46,857 nt of DNA from a bacterium (GTDB lineage: Bacteria > Chloroflexota > Dormibacteria > Aeolococcales > Aeolococcaceae). Position numbers and translations under genes: made by a program. The stretch is taken from contig JAJZLL010000021.1 in the NCBI GenBank assembly GCA_021803465.1, forward strand, positions 1 to 46,857, in the 5' to 3' direction. The notes under the pieces were generated by a model that searched no databases, was not told the DNA's origin, and saw only the letters and a list, made by a program, of their open reading frames with translations. Shown piece after piece: positions 1 through 8,620 of this stretch; the stretch's first letter is position 1; each line of letters starts with the position of its first letter.

Positions 1-2
1 GG

Positions 3-740
3 CTGCAACCTTCGGTGAAGGTGCAGCATTCCGTCGCCATGGAGCAGTGGCAGGCACTGAAGTCGATGTACGAGAAGCTCGGTGCCAAAGTCACGCTTGT
101 GGACCAGATTGAGGGGCTTCCAGACATGGTGTTCACTGCGAATGCAGGACTTGTCTGGAACAACCGGGCGATAGTGAGCAGGTTCCAGCATCCCGAGAGG
201 CAGGGCGAGGAGCCGTACTGGCGTCGGGCCTTCGAGGGGCTCGGTATGGAGACCTTTGACACTCCTGGCGTGAAGCCGTTCGAGGGAGCAGGAGACGGAC
301 TCTTTGTGGGATCGACGCTCTTTGTCGGCTATGGACCTCGGTCAGACAGGGAAACGCATGCAGCCATTTCGGACCTGCTCGGTGTGGAACATGTGAGTCT
401 GGAGCTTGTCGATCCACGGTTCTACCATCTCGACACCTGCTTTTCGCCTCTTGGTCCTGACGCTGCACTCTATCTGCCATGCGCGTTTACTGATGAGGGC
501 ATTGGGGAGATCCGGAAGCATGTCCCCCATGCCATACCTGTGCCGCAGGAAGTGGGTGATGGGTTTTCCTGCAATGCGCTTGTCGTTGGGGATGCCATTG
601 TGGCAACGTCAGCCCTGCAGGGTATTGCAGGCGAGCTGGCGGAGGTTGGACTTCACCACATTCCGATGGAGATGACAGAGTTTCTCAAGTCCGGTGGGGC
701 TGTGCGCTGCCTTTCTCTTCCCCTCGACACGGGTGCGTAG
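3..740 (+). CDS. ddaH: Dimethylarginine dimethylaminohydrolase-like amidinotransferase, 5' end missing
   Basis: Guanidino-group modifying enzyme of the DDAH/amidinotransferase (pentein) family, expected to hydrolyse N-methylated arginine to citrulline and methylamines in the cytosol. The open frame runs in from the window edge (LQPSVKVQHS...), so the first 30-50 residues lie outside. An in-frame GTG at 15 is probably internal. Visible family marks are the substrate segment LPDMVFTANAGLV, the gatekeeper region GEEPYWRRAFE, the catalytic histidine in RFYHLDTCFSPL and the catalytic cysteine near the C-terminus in GGAVRCLSLPL. All pentein residues appear intact, so it should be active. The next gene is convergent. 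A related amidinohydrolase or ornithine-forming enzyme cannot be excluded. Confidence 0.87.
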   Translation: MQPSVKVQHSVAMEQWQALKSMYEKLGAKVTLVDQIEGLPDMVFTANAGLVWNNRAIVSRFQHPERQGEEPYWRRAFEGLGMETFDTPGVKPFEGAGDGLFVGSTLFVGYGPRSDRETHAAISDLLGVEHVSLELVDPRFYHLDTCFSPLGPDAALYLPCAFTDEGIGEIRKHVPHAIPVPQEVGDGFSCNALVVGDAIVATSALQGIAGELAEVGLHHIPMEMTEFLKSGGAVRCLSLPLDTGA

Positions 741-781
741 CATCCGCGCAATCACTGCGGACAGCGTGGGAGACGGATGCT
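739..781. terminator. Weak inverted repeat between convergent genes
   Basis: AGCATCCG (739-746) and CGGATGCT (774-781) form an 8-bp perfect inverted repeat spanning the whole gap between the convergent dimethylargininase and transglycosylase genes. The loop is long (27 nt) and there is no T-tract. A bidirectional terminator role is only an inference from position. Confidence 0.3.
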
Positions 782-782
782 G

Positions 783-1622
783 CTAGAGGTCGTGCTGGGG
801 TGCGAACAGGGGAACCTCCCCGTCCGACTCCGCTTCCATGAGTGTGGAGACATCGGCTACGTACCGTTTCGTGTCAGCGTACATGCCAACATCCTGGAGG
901 GTCTTCTCTCCCTGGTAGTATGCTGCGAGCGCAAACTCGGTCGACTGGTCATGACGGTCAAGGAGATGCTGGAGGAGGAGTCCCCCTGCAGTGACATTGT
1001 CATCCGCCCGATGGAGATCGAGGGGACGGTGTGCAATGACATGGCTCACCCACTCGCCAGCGGAAGGCTCGAGCTGCATGATGCCCACTGCGCCAGTGGG
1101 GGAGATGAAGCTCTGGTCCCAGCCGCTCTCCATCCACGCCACTGCCCGCAGGAGTGGGGGATTGACTGCAATGTCCGCAGCAATTGTTGTGAGGAGCGCA
1201 TTCATTCTTCCCAGTCGTCCCGGCACTGCCACGACTGCGCCATCTGCAAGGGGCGCGTTCACCCCGATGCCGTTGGCCCGTGCAAGCGCTGTTGGATCGA
1301 TGCCGTAGAGCCGGGCAATTCTCACGACGCTGTCGTCACGTGATGCAGTGTGGAGGTCGAGATCGTTGCCTGCGAGGGCATACGGAGGAAGCGCGAGCGC
1401 TGCATCGGGAATGGTGAGCATCTGTCCGATCTTGAGCTCTGCACTGCTCGAGATGTTGTTCACTGCGGAAAGCGCCTGAACAGTTGTTGCATGGCGGAGT
1501 GCTATGTCGCGAAGCGTGTCACCAGGATGCACAATGCATGACGAAGCCACCATTGCAGTGGGATACGCTGCAAGCGCTGTTGCGCCAACAGCAAGGGCAA
1601 GACGCTGTGTGCGAGAGTTCAT
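783..1622 (-). CDS. Secreted LysM-domain lytic transglycosylase (SLT fold)
   Basis: Predicted cell-wall enzyme of 279 residues that binds peptidoglycan and cleaves the glycan strand. An N-terminal hydrophobic segment (LALAVGATALAAYPTAMVAS) should act as signal peptide. A first LysM repeat follows (VHPGDTLRDIALRH to KIGQMLTIP, about 30-73) and a second, more divergent one (about 92-133). The C-terminal half is an SLT domain with the catalytic glutamate in AWMESGW, then GAVGIMQLEP and LAAYYQGE, the usual order in family 1 transglycosylases. The frame is open far upstream, but the ATG at 1622 is the one directly before the signal peptide. No clear Shine-Dalgarno is seen. It is divergent from the HAD gene. 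Confidence 0.88.
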   Translation of the reverse strand: MNSRTQRLALAVGATALAAYPTAMVASSCIVHPGDTLRDIALRHATTVQALSAVNNISSSAELKIGQMLTIPDAALALPPYALAGNDLDLHTASRDDSVVRIARLYGIDPTALARANGIGVNAPLADGAVVAVPGRLGRMNALLTTIAADIAVNPPLLRAVAWMESGWDQSFISPTGAVGIMQLEPSAGEWVSHVIAHRPLDLHRADDNVTAGGLLLQHLLDRHDQSTEFALAAYYQGEKTLQDVGMYADTKRYVADVSTLMEAESDGEVPLFAPQHDL

Positions 1623-1779
1623 AGTGGAAGTGTGGTGCGACGTGGACAGGATGATGAAAGCGGAGCTCTCAAGAACTGAATATACACCAAAGTGTGACGA
1701 TTGTTTCAACAAAACGACGAACCCACCAACCGCACCAAATCGTGCTATGATGCGTTGGCAACAGATAAAGGAGAAGAGA

Positions 1780-1880
1780 CGGGAGAGGGTCTCCCGCCGC
1801 ACAAGATATAGCGAGCGCCAGAGGGCAGGAGACATGCCTCGGGCCTGACTGCCCCATCGGCGCTGCTCGTAAGGAGCGGA
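1780..1880 (+). promoter_or_regulatory. Structured 5' leader of the HAD gene
   Basis: Three potential hairpins follow each other before the GTG at 1887: CGGGAGA/TCTCCCG (1780-1796, GGG loop); a two-tier stem AGCGCC/GGCGCT enclosing GGGCAG/CTGCCC (1814-1864); and a small GCTC/GAGC hairpin (1865-1877) whose loop and 3' arm hold the Shine-Dalgarno AAGGAG. A TATGAT at about 1745-1750 could be the -10 box. The layout suggests translation control, but I recognise no known riboswitch class. Confidence 0.4.
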
Positions 1881-1886
1881 AGTATT

Positions 1887-2546
1887 GTGAGACAGTATCG
1901 ATTTGTCGACGCCGTCATCTGGGATTATGATGGCACCCTTGTCGCGACACGGAATGCGGACAGGGAAGCAGTGGAACGCCTGCTCGGCGATGAGCCGGAG
2001 GCGCATGCTGGTGTGCAGGAGTTCTGGGCTACGGAGGGACTCCCGATCCGGACACGGATCGAGCGTGCATGGCCAGGCCGGTTGGATGACATCCTGCCGT
2101 ACTTCAATGCCCACGTGGATCCGCAGCGCTTTCGCGGAATACTCACAGTCATCCAGACACTCAGGAGGGATGGCTACAGGCTTGGCGTCGTCTCATCACG
2201 GCAGCGTGACCTTCTCGAGTGGGGCCTCAAGGTGAGTGGACTCCGACCATACTTTGAATCCGTCATCGGGCTGGATGATGTCTCTGCCCCAAAGCCGGAT
2301 CCTGAGGGTCTTCTGAAGACAGTCCACCGGCTTGAGGTGCATCCGTCTCAGGCGCTCTTCATTGGTGACAGCGATGTCGACATCCTTGCGGGGAAGGCTG
2401 CCCGCATTGCGACCTGGCATGCTGCGTGGTCGCTCGAGGGGCGGAGATCCCACTTTGCTGCAACGTACCAGCTGCACACGCCAAAGGATGTGCTCACAGC
2501 CATTGACATGCTCGGTCAGGAACCGACAGGTACAGAGGGAAGGTAG
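1887..2546 (+). CDS. HAD-superfamily phosphatase (phosphoglycolate phosphatase/PpaX-like)
   Basis: A 219-residue haloacid dehalogenase-fold hydrolase. Motif I is WDYDGTLV (D13 nucleophile, D15 acid), followed by a helical cap of about 60 residues, motif II VVSSRQ (about 101-106), motif III lysine in PKPDPEG and motif IV GDSDVD (about 159-164), so the catalytic set is complete. This pattern fits subfamily IA enzymes acting on phosphoglycolate, pyrophosphate or similar small phosphates; the substrate cannot be read from sequence. The GTG at 1887 is preceded by AAGGAG and motif I sits at the expected distance. Its TAG stop lies in a hairpin shared with the convergent udp gene. Confidence 0.85.
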   Translation: MRQYRFVDAVIWDYDGTLVATRNADREAVERLLGDEPEAHAGVQEFWATEGLPIRTRIERAWPGRLDDILPYFNAHVDPQRFRGILTVIQTLRRDGYRLGVVSSRQRDLLEWGLKVSGLRPYFESVIGLDDVSAPKPDPEGLLKTVHRLEVHPSQALFIGDSDVDILAGKAARIATWHAAWSLEGRRSHFAATYQLHTPKDVLTAIDMLGQEPTGTEGR

Positions 2547-2576
2547 CGCCACTCCCGAAAAGGGGGGCAAGCTACC
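2542..2576. terminator. Bidirectional hairpin containing both convergent stop codons
   Basis: GGTAGC (2542-2547) pairs with GCTACC (2571-2576). Inside, CTCCC and GGGGG pair around a GAAA-type loop. The TAG of the HAD gene and the complement of the TAG of udp form the base of the stem, so one short structure closes both genes. There is no strong U-tract on either side. Confidence 0.5.
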
Positions 2577-3339
2577 GGGCAGCGACCTTTGCCGTGTCCT
2601 GGGCAATGAGGGTGCGCACACCACCGATGGCAACGCGTATTGCCACATCGATTGGGAGCTCGACTCCTCCTGGGAGAGTTCCATCACCTGACTGCGCAGT
2701 GTTCACGACTGCCATGACTGCACCTGCACGGAAGCCCCGGATGGCGCCAATGACAAAAAGCGTTGAGGATTCCATTTCGGCCGCAATGCAGCCAGCACGC
2801 TTCCAGGCTTCGAGTTTCGCACGGATCATCGATTCGACAGGGACAGTCTCCGGTGCGATCTCACTGTAGAGCGCATCGTTGCACTGCACAATGCCAAGCT
2901 CATGTGGAAGCTGCTGCTCCCGTGCTGCATGTTCGAGCGCAAGCAGCACATCGAAGTCAGCAACAGCAGGAAACTCCGCGGGAACGTACTGGTGGGAGGT
3001 TCCCTCGTTTCGGATTGCGGCCTGGACAAGGACTGCATCACCCAGCCTGAGGGAGTCTGCGAGACCACCGCATGTGCCAACACGGATCATGGTGCGGGCA
3101 CCAATCGTGAAGAGTTCCTCCGCAGCAATCGCTGTCGAAGGACCGCCAATGCCTGTCGAGACAGCGCTTACCTTCACACCATCGAGTGTTCCCGTGTACG
3201 TGGTGAACTCGCGGTTGCTGCGGACATGCACAGCATCTGTGAAGTGCTGGGCAATGCGCTCACATCGACCGGGATCGCCAGGCATGAGAACGTATTCTCC
3301 GACTTCCCCTTCTTCGAGCTGTATGTGGTACTGCCGCAT
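2572..3339 (-). CDS. udp: Uridine phosphorylase
   Basis: Cytosolic nucleoside phosphorylase of 255 residues that converts uridine and phosphate to uracil and ribose 1-phosphate. Family signatures are YVLMPGDPGRCERIA near the N-terminus (phosphate-binding GDPGR), TGIGGPSTAIAAEEL, RVGTCGGL and, late in the protein, AAEMESSTLF (ribose-binding MESS). Length is normal for Udp (about 250). It starts 5 bases after the stop of queG and is certainly in the same operon. Purine nucleoside phosphorylases share the fold, but the order of motifs favours the uridine enzyme. Confidence 0.9.
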   Translation of the reverse strand: MRQYHIQLEEGEVGEYVLMPGDPGRCERIAQHFTDAVHVRSNREFTTYTGTLDGVKVSAVSTGIGGPSTAIAAEELFTIGARTMIRVGTCGGLADSLRLGDAVLVQAAIRNEGTSHQYVPAEFPAVADFDVLLALEHAAREQQLPHELGIVQCNDALYSEIAPETVPVESMIRAKLEAWKRAGCIAAEMESSTLFVIGAIRGFRAGAVMAVVNTAQSGDGTLPGGVELPIDVAIRVAIGGVRTLIAQDTAKVAAR

Positions 3340-3344
3340 GACAT

Positions 3345-4472
3345 TCAGTGTAGCGGGAGTCGTGCAGGGTTGGCTTGGCGTCTCCGTATGGACATGACTG
3401 CCCAGGCAGCAAGCTCTTCCATGGCTCCATCCGCGCTTTCCATGAACGTTGCGAGGTGGGGCAGGACTTCCAGAGTGCCCACATTGCCCAGCGCTATGAC
3501 CACATTCCTGACAAGCCTGATCCTGCCGGTGCGCTCAACGGGCGTTCCTGCGAACAGGTCGAGGAAGCCCCCGTCATCGAGGAAGAGGAGCTGGACGAGA
3601 TCCATGCGGGAGGAAGGAAGCTCTCCACCTGCATGCAGTCCAGGAAGGGCCTTTACTCCATTGATTGGGCACACGTCCTGGCAGAGATCGCATCCGAAGA
3701 TCCAGTCCCCAAGAAGGGGTCGGATATCCTCGGGAATGTCTCCTTCGTGCTCGATTGTCCAGTATGAGATGCACTTCCGTGAATCGATGACTCCAGGTGA
3801 CAGGATTGCTCCAGTTGGACAGCCGCTCATGCATGCCGTGCACGAGCCGCAGGATTTCCTTGAGGGAGCGGTAGGAGGAAAGGGAAGGGATGTGACAATG
3901 GAGGCAAGCAGAACAAAGCTTCCCCCATGCGGAGTGATGAGGCAGGCATTCTTGCCAATGAACCCTATTCCAGCCCGTTCCGCAATGGCACGGTCCACTG
4001 CCCACCCATGATCGACAAAGATCTTTGCGCGGCAATCCGGATGGGTGGTGCGGAGGTGCTGGACAAGCTCACGGCATTTTCGCTCAAGGAGGGAATGGTA
4101 GTCTTCTGCCCGTGTGGCTCCCGACTCCCGGAGCAGCGCATACGAGGCGATCCTTCCTGCACCACCAGGGGCTGGATTGGCGGTCATTCCACCTGGAGGA
4201 TATGGCCATGCAAGGGCAATGATGGACTTCGCCCAGGGAAACCGTTCATCGAGATGGGCTGCTGCATGGGCACGGCGTTCGTGCATCCAGTCCATTCCGG
4301 TAAGCCGTCCCTGCCTGATGGCATCAAGGAGGTGCTGCTCAGCATCGGGAAACGGGTCGACTGTGGCTGTTCCTGCTGCACACCAGCCAGCTGCCAGGGC
4401 AGCATCGAAAACCCGATCCCGTTCCTCCTGCCAGGGGGCATGGCGCTTCCCAATGAATCCTGCGCTGTGCAT
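3345..4472 (-). CDS. queG: Epoxyqueuosine reductase
   Basis: Cobalamin- and iron-sulfur-dependent enzyme that reduces epoxyqueuosine to queuosine in tRNA, the last step of queuosine synthesis. The 375-residue protein has the N-terminal reductase region (AKSIIALAWPYPP), the active-site stretch VDHGWAVDRAIAER followed by AGIGFIGKN, two 4Fe-4S cluster motifs (CGSCTACMSGCP and GCDLCQDVCP, with CIS between) and a C-terminal HEAT-like segment. Length matches the family. It lies between an unknown gene (10-base gap) and udp (5-base gap). No other queuosine gene is in the window. No clear Shine-Dalgarno precedes the ATG, consistent with reinitiation from the gene before it. Confidence 0.93.
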   Translation of the reverse strand: MHSAGFIGKRHAPWQEERDRVFDAALAAGWCAAGTATVDPFPDAEQHLLDAIRQGRLTGMDWMHERRAHAAAHLDERFPWAKSIIALAWPYPPGGMTANPAPGGAGRIASYALLRESGATRAEDYHSLLERKCRELVQHLRTTHPDCRAKIFVDHGWAVDRAIAERAGIGFIGKNACLITPHGGSFVLLASIVTSLPFPPTAPSRKSCGSCTACMSGCPTGAILSPGVIDSRKCISYWTIEHEGDIPEDIRPLLGDWIFGCDLCQDVCPINGVKALPGLHAGGELPSSRMDLVQLLFLDDGGFLDLFAGTPVERTGRIRLVRNVVIALGNVGTLEVLPHLATFMESADGAMEELAAWAVMSIRRRQANPARLPLH

Positions 4473-4482
4473 GGATCACATC

Positions 4483-4983
4483 TTAGGACAGGAACTGCTC
4501 AGCTGTTCCTCTTCCTGCACTGGAGTGTGTGTGCTGCGGTGTTGATGATCCCGTAAGCCGCGTGACGGGGTCGACTGCTGTCACATTCATGCCCCGCTGG
4601 GAGAACTGCCACACCTCGTGGTGGGTACCTGTGCTGAAGACGACACTGCAGTCCGAGGGGATGAGGGAACCCAGTGCATGGAAGACTGCATGGTCATGGT
4701 CACGTGAGCCAGAGAGGTCCACCACGCGTATTTCCCGGTCCCCGTAGGCTCGGTACACATGCTCGCCAAGACGAGTGAGCGCATCCTGGAGATCGCGGAG
4801 GGCAAATCCTGGATTGCGGCTGTGATACCTGGGGAGATTGGGAAATGCAGCCTGGAGTGAAGTAAGCGCTTCACGGGCACGGGTTTCCGGGATCCGGATG
4901 TCGACATCGTGCGCGTCAGACTGGCTGACACGGGGTGCCGAATGGGTGATGTGACGGAAGAATCCGAAAAGTGAAGCGTTCAT
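4483..4983 (-). CDS. Protein of unknown function, first gene of the queG-udp operon
   Basis: 166-residue soluble protein that I do not recognise. The middle reads as a folded domain (ALRDLQDALTRLGEHVYRA, then REIRVVDLSGSRDHDHAVF and a beta-rich segment CSVVFSTGTHHEVWQF). The C-terminal 25 residues are polar and probably disordered. The frame is open to 5028, but the ATG at 4983 gives the more typical N-terminus (MNASLFGFF). Its stop is 10 bases before queG. No role in queuosine synthesis can be inferred from sequence. Confidence 0.6.
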   Translation of the reverse strand: MNASLFGFFRHITHSAPRVSQSDAHDVDIRIPETRAREALTSLQAAFPNLPRYHSRNPGFALRDLQDALTRLGEHVYRAYGDREIRVVDLSGSRDHDHAVFHALGSLIPSDCSVVFSTGTHHEVWQFSQRGMNVTAVDPVTRLTGSSTPQHTHSSAGRGTAEQFLS

Positions 4984-5117
4984 GACTGTCTTCACCGTAG
5001 TTACGGGAAACGGACACAGGAGGGACAATCATCGCTCGCATACGAGGTTGTCACCTGTCTGTCACGCATCATGCGACACCCTGTGGGAAGTCGTATGTCC
5101 TTGACGTGGCCGTTACC

Positions 5118-5537
5118 TCAGTCGAGCACCACTCCCAGTCCCCTGCAGGGAAGGATTCTTGGATCGTTGATCTCAGGCATGGCCCTGAGCTGCTCCAGCA
5201 GTGCAGGGGCAGCGCTCCTGTGGACATGGATGACAACTACTGGCCAGGCGCAGGACCACTTCAGGATGCTGCCTGTCTTCACGGAGGGTTCAAGGCGCGA
5301 AGAGAGCTTGGCCACCTGGTCGCGGATGTCCTGCTCTATCCAGGCATTCTGGAGTGCGTAGGGCACAGAATGCGAGGACTGAAGGCGCTCTGCAAGCGAT
5401 GTTGAGAGGAGAAGCGTTGCATTGATGACTGCACGGTCTGGGACATTGCACTGGGTGGTGCAGGACTGGACTTTTCGGGCATGGGCGGTGTGCGGGTGGA
5501 AGATGCTGCGCGCGGAGGGGACTTCAGTGCTTCTCAC
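5118..5537 (-). CDS. Small protein of unknown function, coupled to the membrane protein upstream
   Basis: Frame of 139 residues starting at a GTG that overlaps the TGA of the preceding gene (GTGA), a typical translational-coupling junction. The N-terminal 30 residues are basic and cysteine-containing. The C-terminal half (WIEQDIRDQVAKLSSRL, then WPVVVIHVHRSAAPALLEQL) looks like an amphipathic helix followed by an alpha/beta element. No family is recognised. Two opposite-strand frames cover the same bases but are less protein-like. The true start might be an internal codon. Confidence 0.5.
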   Translation of the reverse strand: MRSTEVPSARSIFHPHTAHARKVQSCTTQCNVPDRAVINATLLLSTSLAERLQSSHSVPYALQNAWIEQDIRDQVAKLSSRLEPSVKTGSILKWSCAWPVVVIHVHRSAAPALLEQLRAMPEINDPRILPCRGLGVVLD

Positions 5538-6055
5538 TTCACAGTCACATGATCATGGCGGACAGGACCAACAATCCGTGAGCTGTTCATGGGAGAAAGG
5601 GTCAGCACATAGTTCCCCGGTGCAGCGAACGTGATGGTAAAGCGGAAGTTCACAGGCTCGCTTGCTCCGAGATAGCCACCGCAGATGGCGCCGTTGTGGA
5701 GTGTGGCAGGCTCGCTGTTGCCTATGACAATGCTGCTCACGCTGAGTTCAGGTCCTCCACTGACCCCAAGGCAGATCGGACTGATGCCAACCTCGCCAAG
5801 ATTTTCGTAGTCGAGCGAGAGCTGGTACCCTTTGCCCGCTGTGAGGGTTGTAGGGACTGTGCCCGAGATCTGGGCGGATGGAGGTGTGGAGTTCGAAGTG
5901 AAGAGGGGTGCAATGATGAACTCGAGGATGGCAAGGAGGAGGAGGAGTCCAACGACGAAGAGGACAGGTTCCCGATATGGCGGGACAAAGGGGACTTTCC
6001 ATGCTGGCACACGTCGTGCGTGAGATGACTGCTCCACCCCTATATCATGAAGCAT
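5534..6055 (-). CDS. Single-pass membrane protein with extracytoplasmic beta-domain
   Basis: About 173 residues from the ATG at 6055. A short cytoplasmic N-terminus ends in PPYREP, followed by one strong membrane helix (VLFVVGLLLLLAILEFIIAPLF) and an outside domain of about 120 residues rich in G, S, T and V that resembles an immunoglobulin-like or CARDB-type beta-sandwich (SAQISGTVPTTLTAGKGYQL; FTITFAAPGNYVLTLSP). No enzyme motif is visible. It probably shares a divergent promoter region with the gene at 6125. A GTG a few codons downstream is an alternative start. Confidence 0.65.
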   Translation of the reverse strand: MLHDIGVEQSSHARRVPAWKVPFVPPYREPVLFVVGLLLLLAILEFIIAPLFTSNSTPPSAQISGTVPTTLTAGKGYQLSLDYENLGEVGISPICLGVSGGPELSVSSIVIGNSEPATLHNGAICGGYLGASEPVNFRFTITFAAPGNYVLTLSPMNSSRIVGPVRHDHVTVK

Positions 6056-6124
6056 GCCGCATGCCTGTCGCGGTGGAGCATGCGACAATATCGAGGGGTT
6101 TCAGGACAGCACAGCGGAGAGGCC

Positions 6125-7021
6125 ATGCTATTTCCCATCACTGACGAGGTTGTCGACCGGCAGCTCGCACGGTTCCACGAGCATGGAATCGTACCCACGC
6201 CAAAACACCTCTACTACGCTGCATGCGCTGCTGTTGAGGCGCCAACAGCCTCCATTGCGTCAGGCCAGATTGGACTTGGGGCAATGCTCCTTGTCATTGC
6301 AGTGCTCCTTCCCTGGAGAATCTGGCAGATAGGCGTTGCTGCTGCAGGTGCGTGCATCCTCCTGCTTGGCGTGAGGAGCCGCATCCTTGAGGGGAGGCGT
6401 CCAAAGGGCAGGGTGCTTGCGACATCGTTTGACGCGTTCACAAGGGACTATCTTGCAGGAAATGGAGATGGCCCCTCACGGGAGGAGGAACTCCTGCAGC
6501 CAGGCCACTGGCATCAGGTCGGATTCCACCACGGCTGCAGGATCATTGTCTGCGACACGGATGAGATGGCGGCCCTTCTTTCAGGAAACAGGGAATTCCT
6601 GGAGGGTGACTACATTGTCTGCAGGGAGGAAGGGCTTTCAGCACTGGAGCCTGGATTGATGCCTGACCGCATTCTCGTGGTCCACGATGCGACACCTGAC
6701 GGGTGCAGCCTTCCTGGACGGGTGCGGGCACTTCCCAGCTGTGCTGCATCCATGGTCATCGACTGCGGACTCCGGCCAAACCAGGACCTCGCACTCCGCC
6801 TCCCCTGCTATGAGGGAGCTCCCCTCCAGCTGCCAGACGCACCTCCAGAGGATGTCCATGCGTCTGAGTGGGACTGGCTCCGGGAAGGACACCGTGCTGA
6901 GGCATCCGCACTGTCGCTCTTCGCAGTGAAATCTCTCCTCCGCACAGCTGAAGCCATGCCCCATGCGAGGGACATGCCTGGCGTGCTGTGGATACCGCTC
7001 CCTGAGGACCTCTCGTTCTAG
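6125..7021 (+). CDS. Two-TM membrane protein of unknown function
   Basis: 298-residue protein. The N-terminal 45 residues are soluble, then a hydrophobic hairpin of two helices (LGAMLLVIAVLLPW and IGVAAAGACILLLGV, about residues 55-95) anchors a cytosolic domain of about 200 residues (GHWHQVGFHHGCRIIVCDTD; DRILVVHDATPDG). I do not recognise the domain. Histidines and aspartates are frequent but form no known catalytic motif. The frame opens at 6047; the ATG at 6125 is chosen because GGAGAGG precedes it and it does not overlap the divergent gene. Its TAG stop directly abuts the stop of the convergent glycosidase (TAGCTA). Confidence 0.65.
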   Translation: MLFPITDEVVDRQLARFHEHGIVPTPKHLYYAACAAVEAPTASIASGQIGLGAMLLVIAVLLPWRIWQIGVAAAGACILLLGVRSRILEGRRPKGRVLATSFDAFTRDYLAGNGDGPSREEELLQPGHWHQVGFHHGCRIIVCDTDEMAALLSGNREFLEGDYIVCREEGLSALEPGLMPDRILVVHDATPDGCSLPGRVRALPSCAASMVIDCGLRPNQDLALRLPCYEGAPLQLPDAPPEDVHASEWDWLREGHRAEASALSLFAVKSLLRTAEAMPHARDMPGVLWIPLPEDLSF

Positions 7022-8620
7022 CTACGATCCCAGCTGGGAGCCAGCAGGCAGCCTGTGACGGAACGGGAGACGCATGTGATGGCGGCTCCGAGGCAGTTCA
7101 GTCTCGAGCGCCTTGCCACGCGCGATGTTGATGCCAGACAGATTTCGTGGTGTTGTCTCCTGCTCGATGTCGTGTGCATGGACATGGAGGGGGATGGCAG
7201 GAATGGCATGGAGGATGTGCTGCTCGAGCGCACCATGCCATGGAGTTGGCGCCTCCGGCTCTTCACGACCCTTACCAAGACGGCGCTTGATGGCGTACGC
7301 TGCGGAGACGGACCACGCCTGGGCGTTCTCGGGAATGTTCGTTCCTGCGCAGGAATGGGCATCATCAGTGGAATACGGACGGGTGATGGGTTCTCCGGAG
7401 ACGGGGGCGTAGAGGAACTCGACATGGGCTCCCGACGAGTTCATGCCATTGAGGAGCCGCACCTCAAGCGCGCGTGCAAGACGGGAAAAGCCATGCTTCC
7501 GCAGTCCCTTTGCGATGTCATACGTCTCCTTGGGCCACACGGTCTGGCTCCCCTGATAGTCTGCGTAGCCTGTGAGCGAGGCATGCTTCAGTGACCTGCA
7601 GCGGACACCGACTCCCGTGAGGAAATCCTTCCTCATGATGTGCTGCACAATGCCTCCGACATATGTGCGGTACAGGTCAATGGGGAGATTGTCGAAGAGC
7701 GTGGTGTCAAGGAGCGTACCAGGATTTGAGCTGAGGGTTTCCACCTTGCGGACAGCGCCTGTCACGGGGTGGCGGTCGAGCGCCATCGCGAAATATCCTT
7801 CCTTTGGCATCCAGAATGCGGAGAGGATGCGGCTCTGGAGACTCTGCGAGAGCCGTTCCCACCGGGCTGCATGGAGTGGGTCCGTCTCGCGGATGAGGGC
7901 AGCAGCGCCACGAAGGGCATCGTAGGCGACTCCCTGAACCTCGACTGGAGCGACAGGAGCATCGTAGTTCACGAACGAACCGTCAGCATGAAGGTAGGAG
8001 GCAAAGCCATCCTTCCACGCCTGGTTGGGAAGACCACTGGGATTGCGCCGGTGGAACTCGATGAATCCCGTTCGGGAGGATGAGATGCGCTGGTCTATCC
8101 AGTCCGCTGCACTGACGAGAGAATCACGGACAGTGATGGTCGCGCCCGTGTGCGTGGTGATGTGCTCATCGAGAAAAGCAGTGCCGTACTGTGCGCAGAA
8201 TCTGCTCACGAGTCGGACAAACAGGGGTGTCGCATCAATGGAGCCGTAATAGACGAAGCCGTCCTTTGAGCCTCCCCATCGGGATGCGAGCCTGTCAATG
8301 ATGGCCTGGGATTGGGGATCGACAGCCGCTCCGTCCACAATGCGAAATCGTGCTTCATGGTGGATCTTCCCGATCTCCTCCTCACTGGTGTCGGGACCTG
8401 GAGCAGCTTCCCTGCGTCCCTGGAGCGCAGCAAGCGCACGGATGACTGAATGGGCAATCTCGGGGTGGAAGTCGAGGAGATCCTCGGATGCCTCGAGCGC
8501 ATCCCGTCCGAAAAGTGCGCTCCGGAAGAGTGTGCCATCACTTGCGAAGATGCCAAACGTTGCGGACCTGATGGCATGAAGATCCCGGAGAACGCTCGGT
8601 AGCGCGTTCGACTGCTGCAT
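7022..8620 (-). CDS. (Alpha/alpha)6-barrel glycosidase, amylo-alpha-1,6-glucosidase (debranching) type
   Basis: 532-residue predicted cytosolic glycoside hydrolase. Family marks of the GDE_C/debranching group are LFGRDALEASEDLL near the N-terminus, EEEIGKIHHEARF, FVYYGSIDATPLFVRL (substrate-binding and acidic residues), RNPSGLPNQAWKDG, the loop PKEGYFAMALD, and NAQAWSVSAAYA toward the end. Known relatives trim alpha-1,6 branch glucosyl units of glycogen or act on related alpha-glucans; the exact substrate is not visible. The start at 8620 (MQQSNALPS) has AGGGGG about 7 bases upstream, whereas the longer open frame would begin with a low-complexity, atypical sequence. It lies downstream of pckA on the same strand with a 136-base gap. 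Confidence 0.8.
   Translation of the reverse strand: MQQSNALPSVLRDLHAIRSATFGIFASDGTLFRSALFGRDALEASEDLLDFHPEIAHSVIRALAALQGRREAAPGPDTSEEEIGKIHHEARFRIVDGAAVDPQSQAIIDRLASRWGGSKDGFVYYGSIDATPLFVRLVSRFCAQYGTAFLDEHITTHTGATITVRDSLVSAADWIDQRISSSRTGFIEFHRRNPSGLPNQAWKDGFASYLHADGSFVNYDAPVAPVEVQGVAYDALRGAAALIRETDPLHAARWERLSQSLQSRILSAFWMPKEGYFAMALDRHPVTGAVRKVETLSSNPGTLLDTTLFDNLPIDLYRTYVGGIVQHIMRKDFLTGVGVRCRSLKHASLTGYADYQGSQTVWPKETYDIAKGLRKHGFSRLARALEVRLLNGMNSSGAHVEFLYAPVSGEPITRPYSTDDAHSCAGTNIPENAQAWSVSAAYAIKRRLGKGREEPEAPTPWHGALEQHILHAIPAIPLHVHAHDIEQETTPRNLSGINIARGKALETELPRSRHHMRLPFRHRLPAGSQLGS

Noticed and set aside
2902-4011. Plus-strand frame of 369 residues
   Set aside because: Lies antisense to udp and queG, whose proteins have full family motifs; its translation is low-complexity with no domain.
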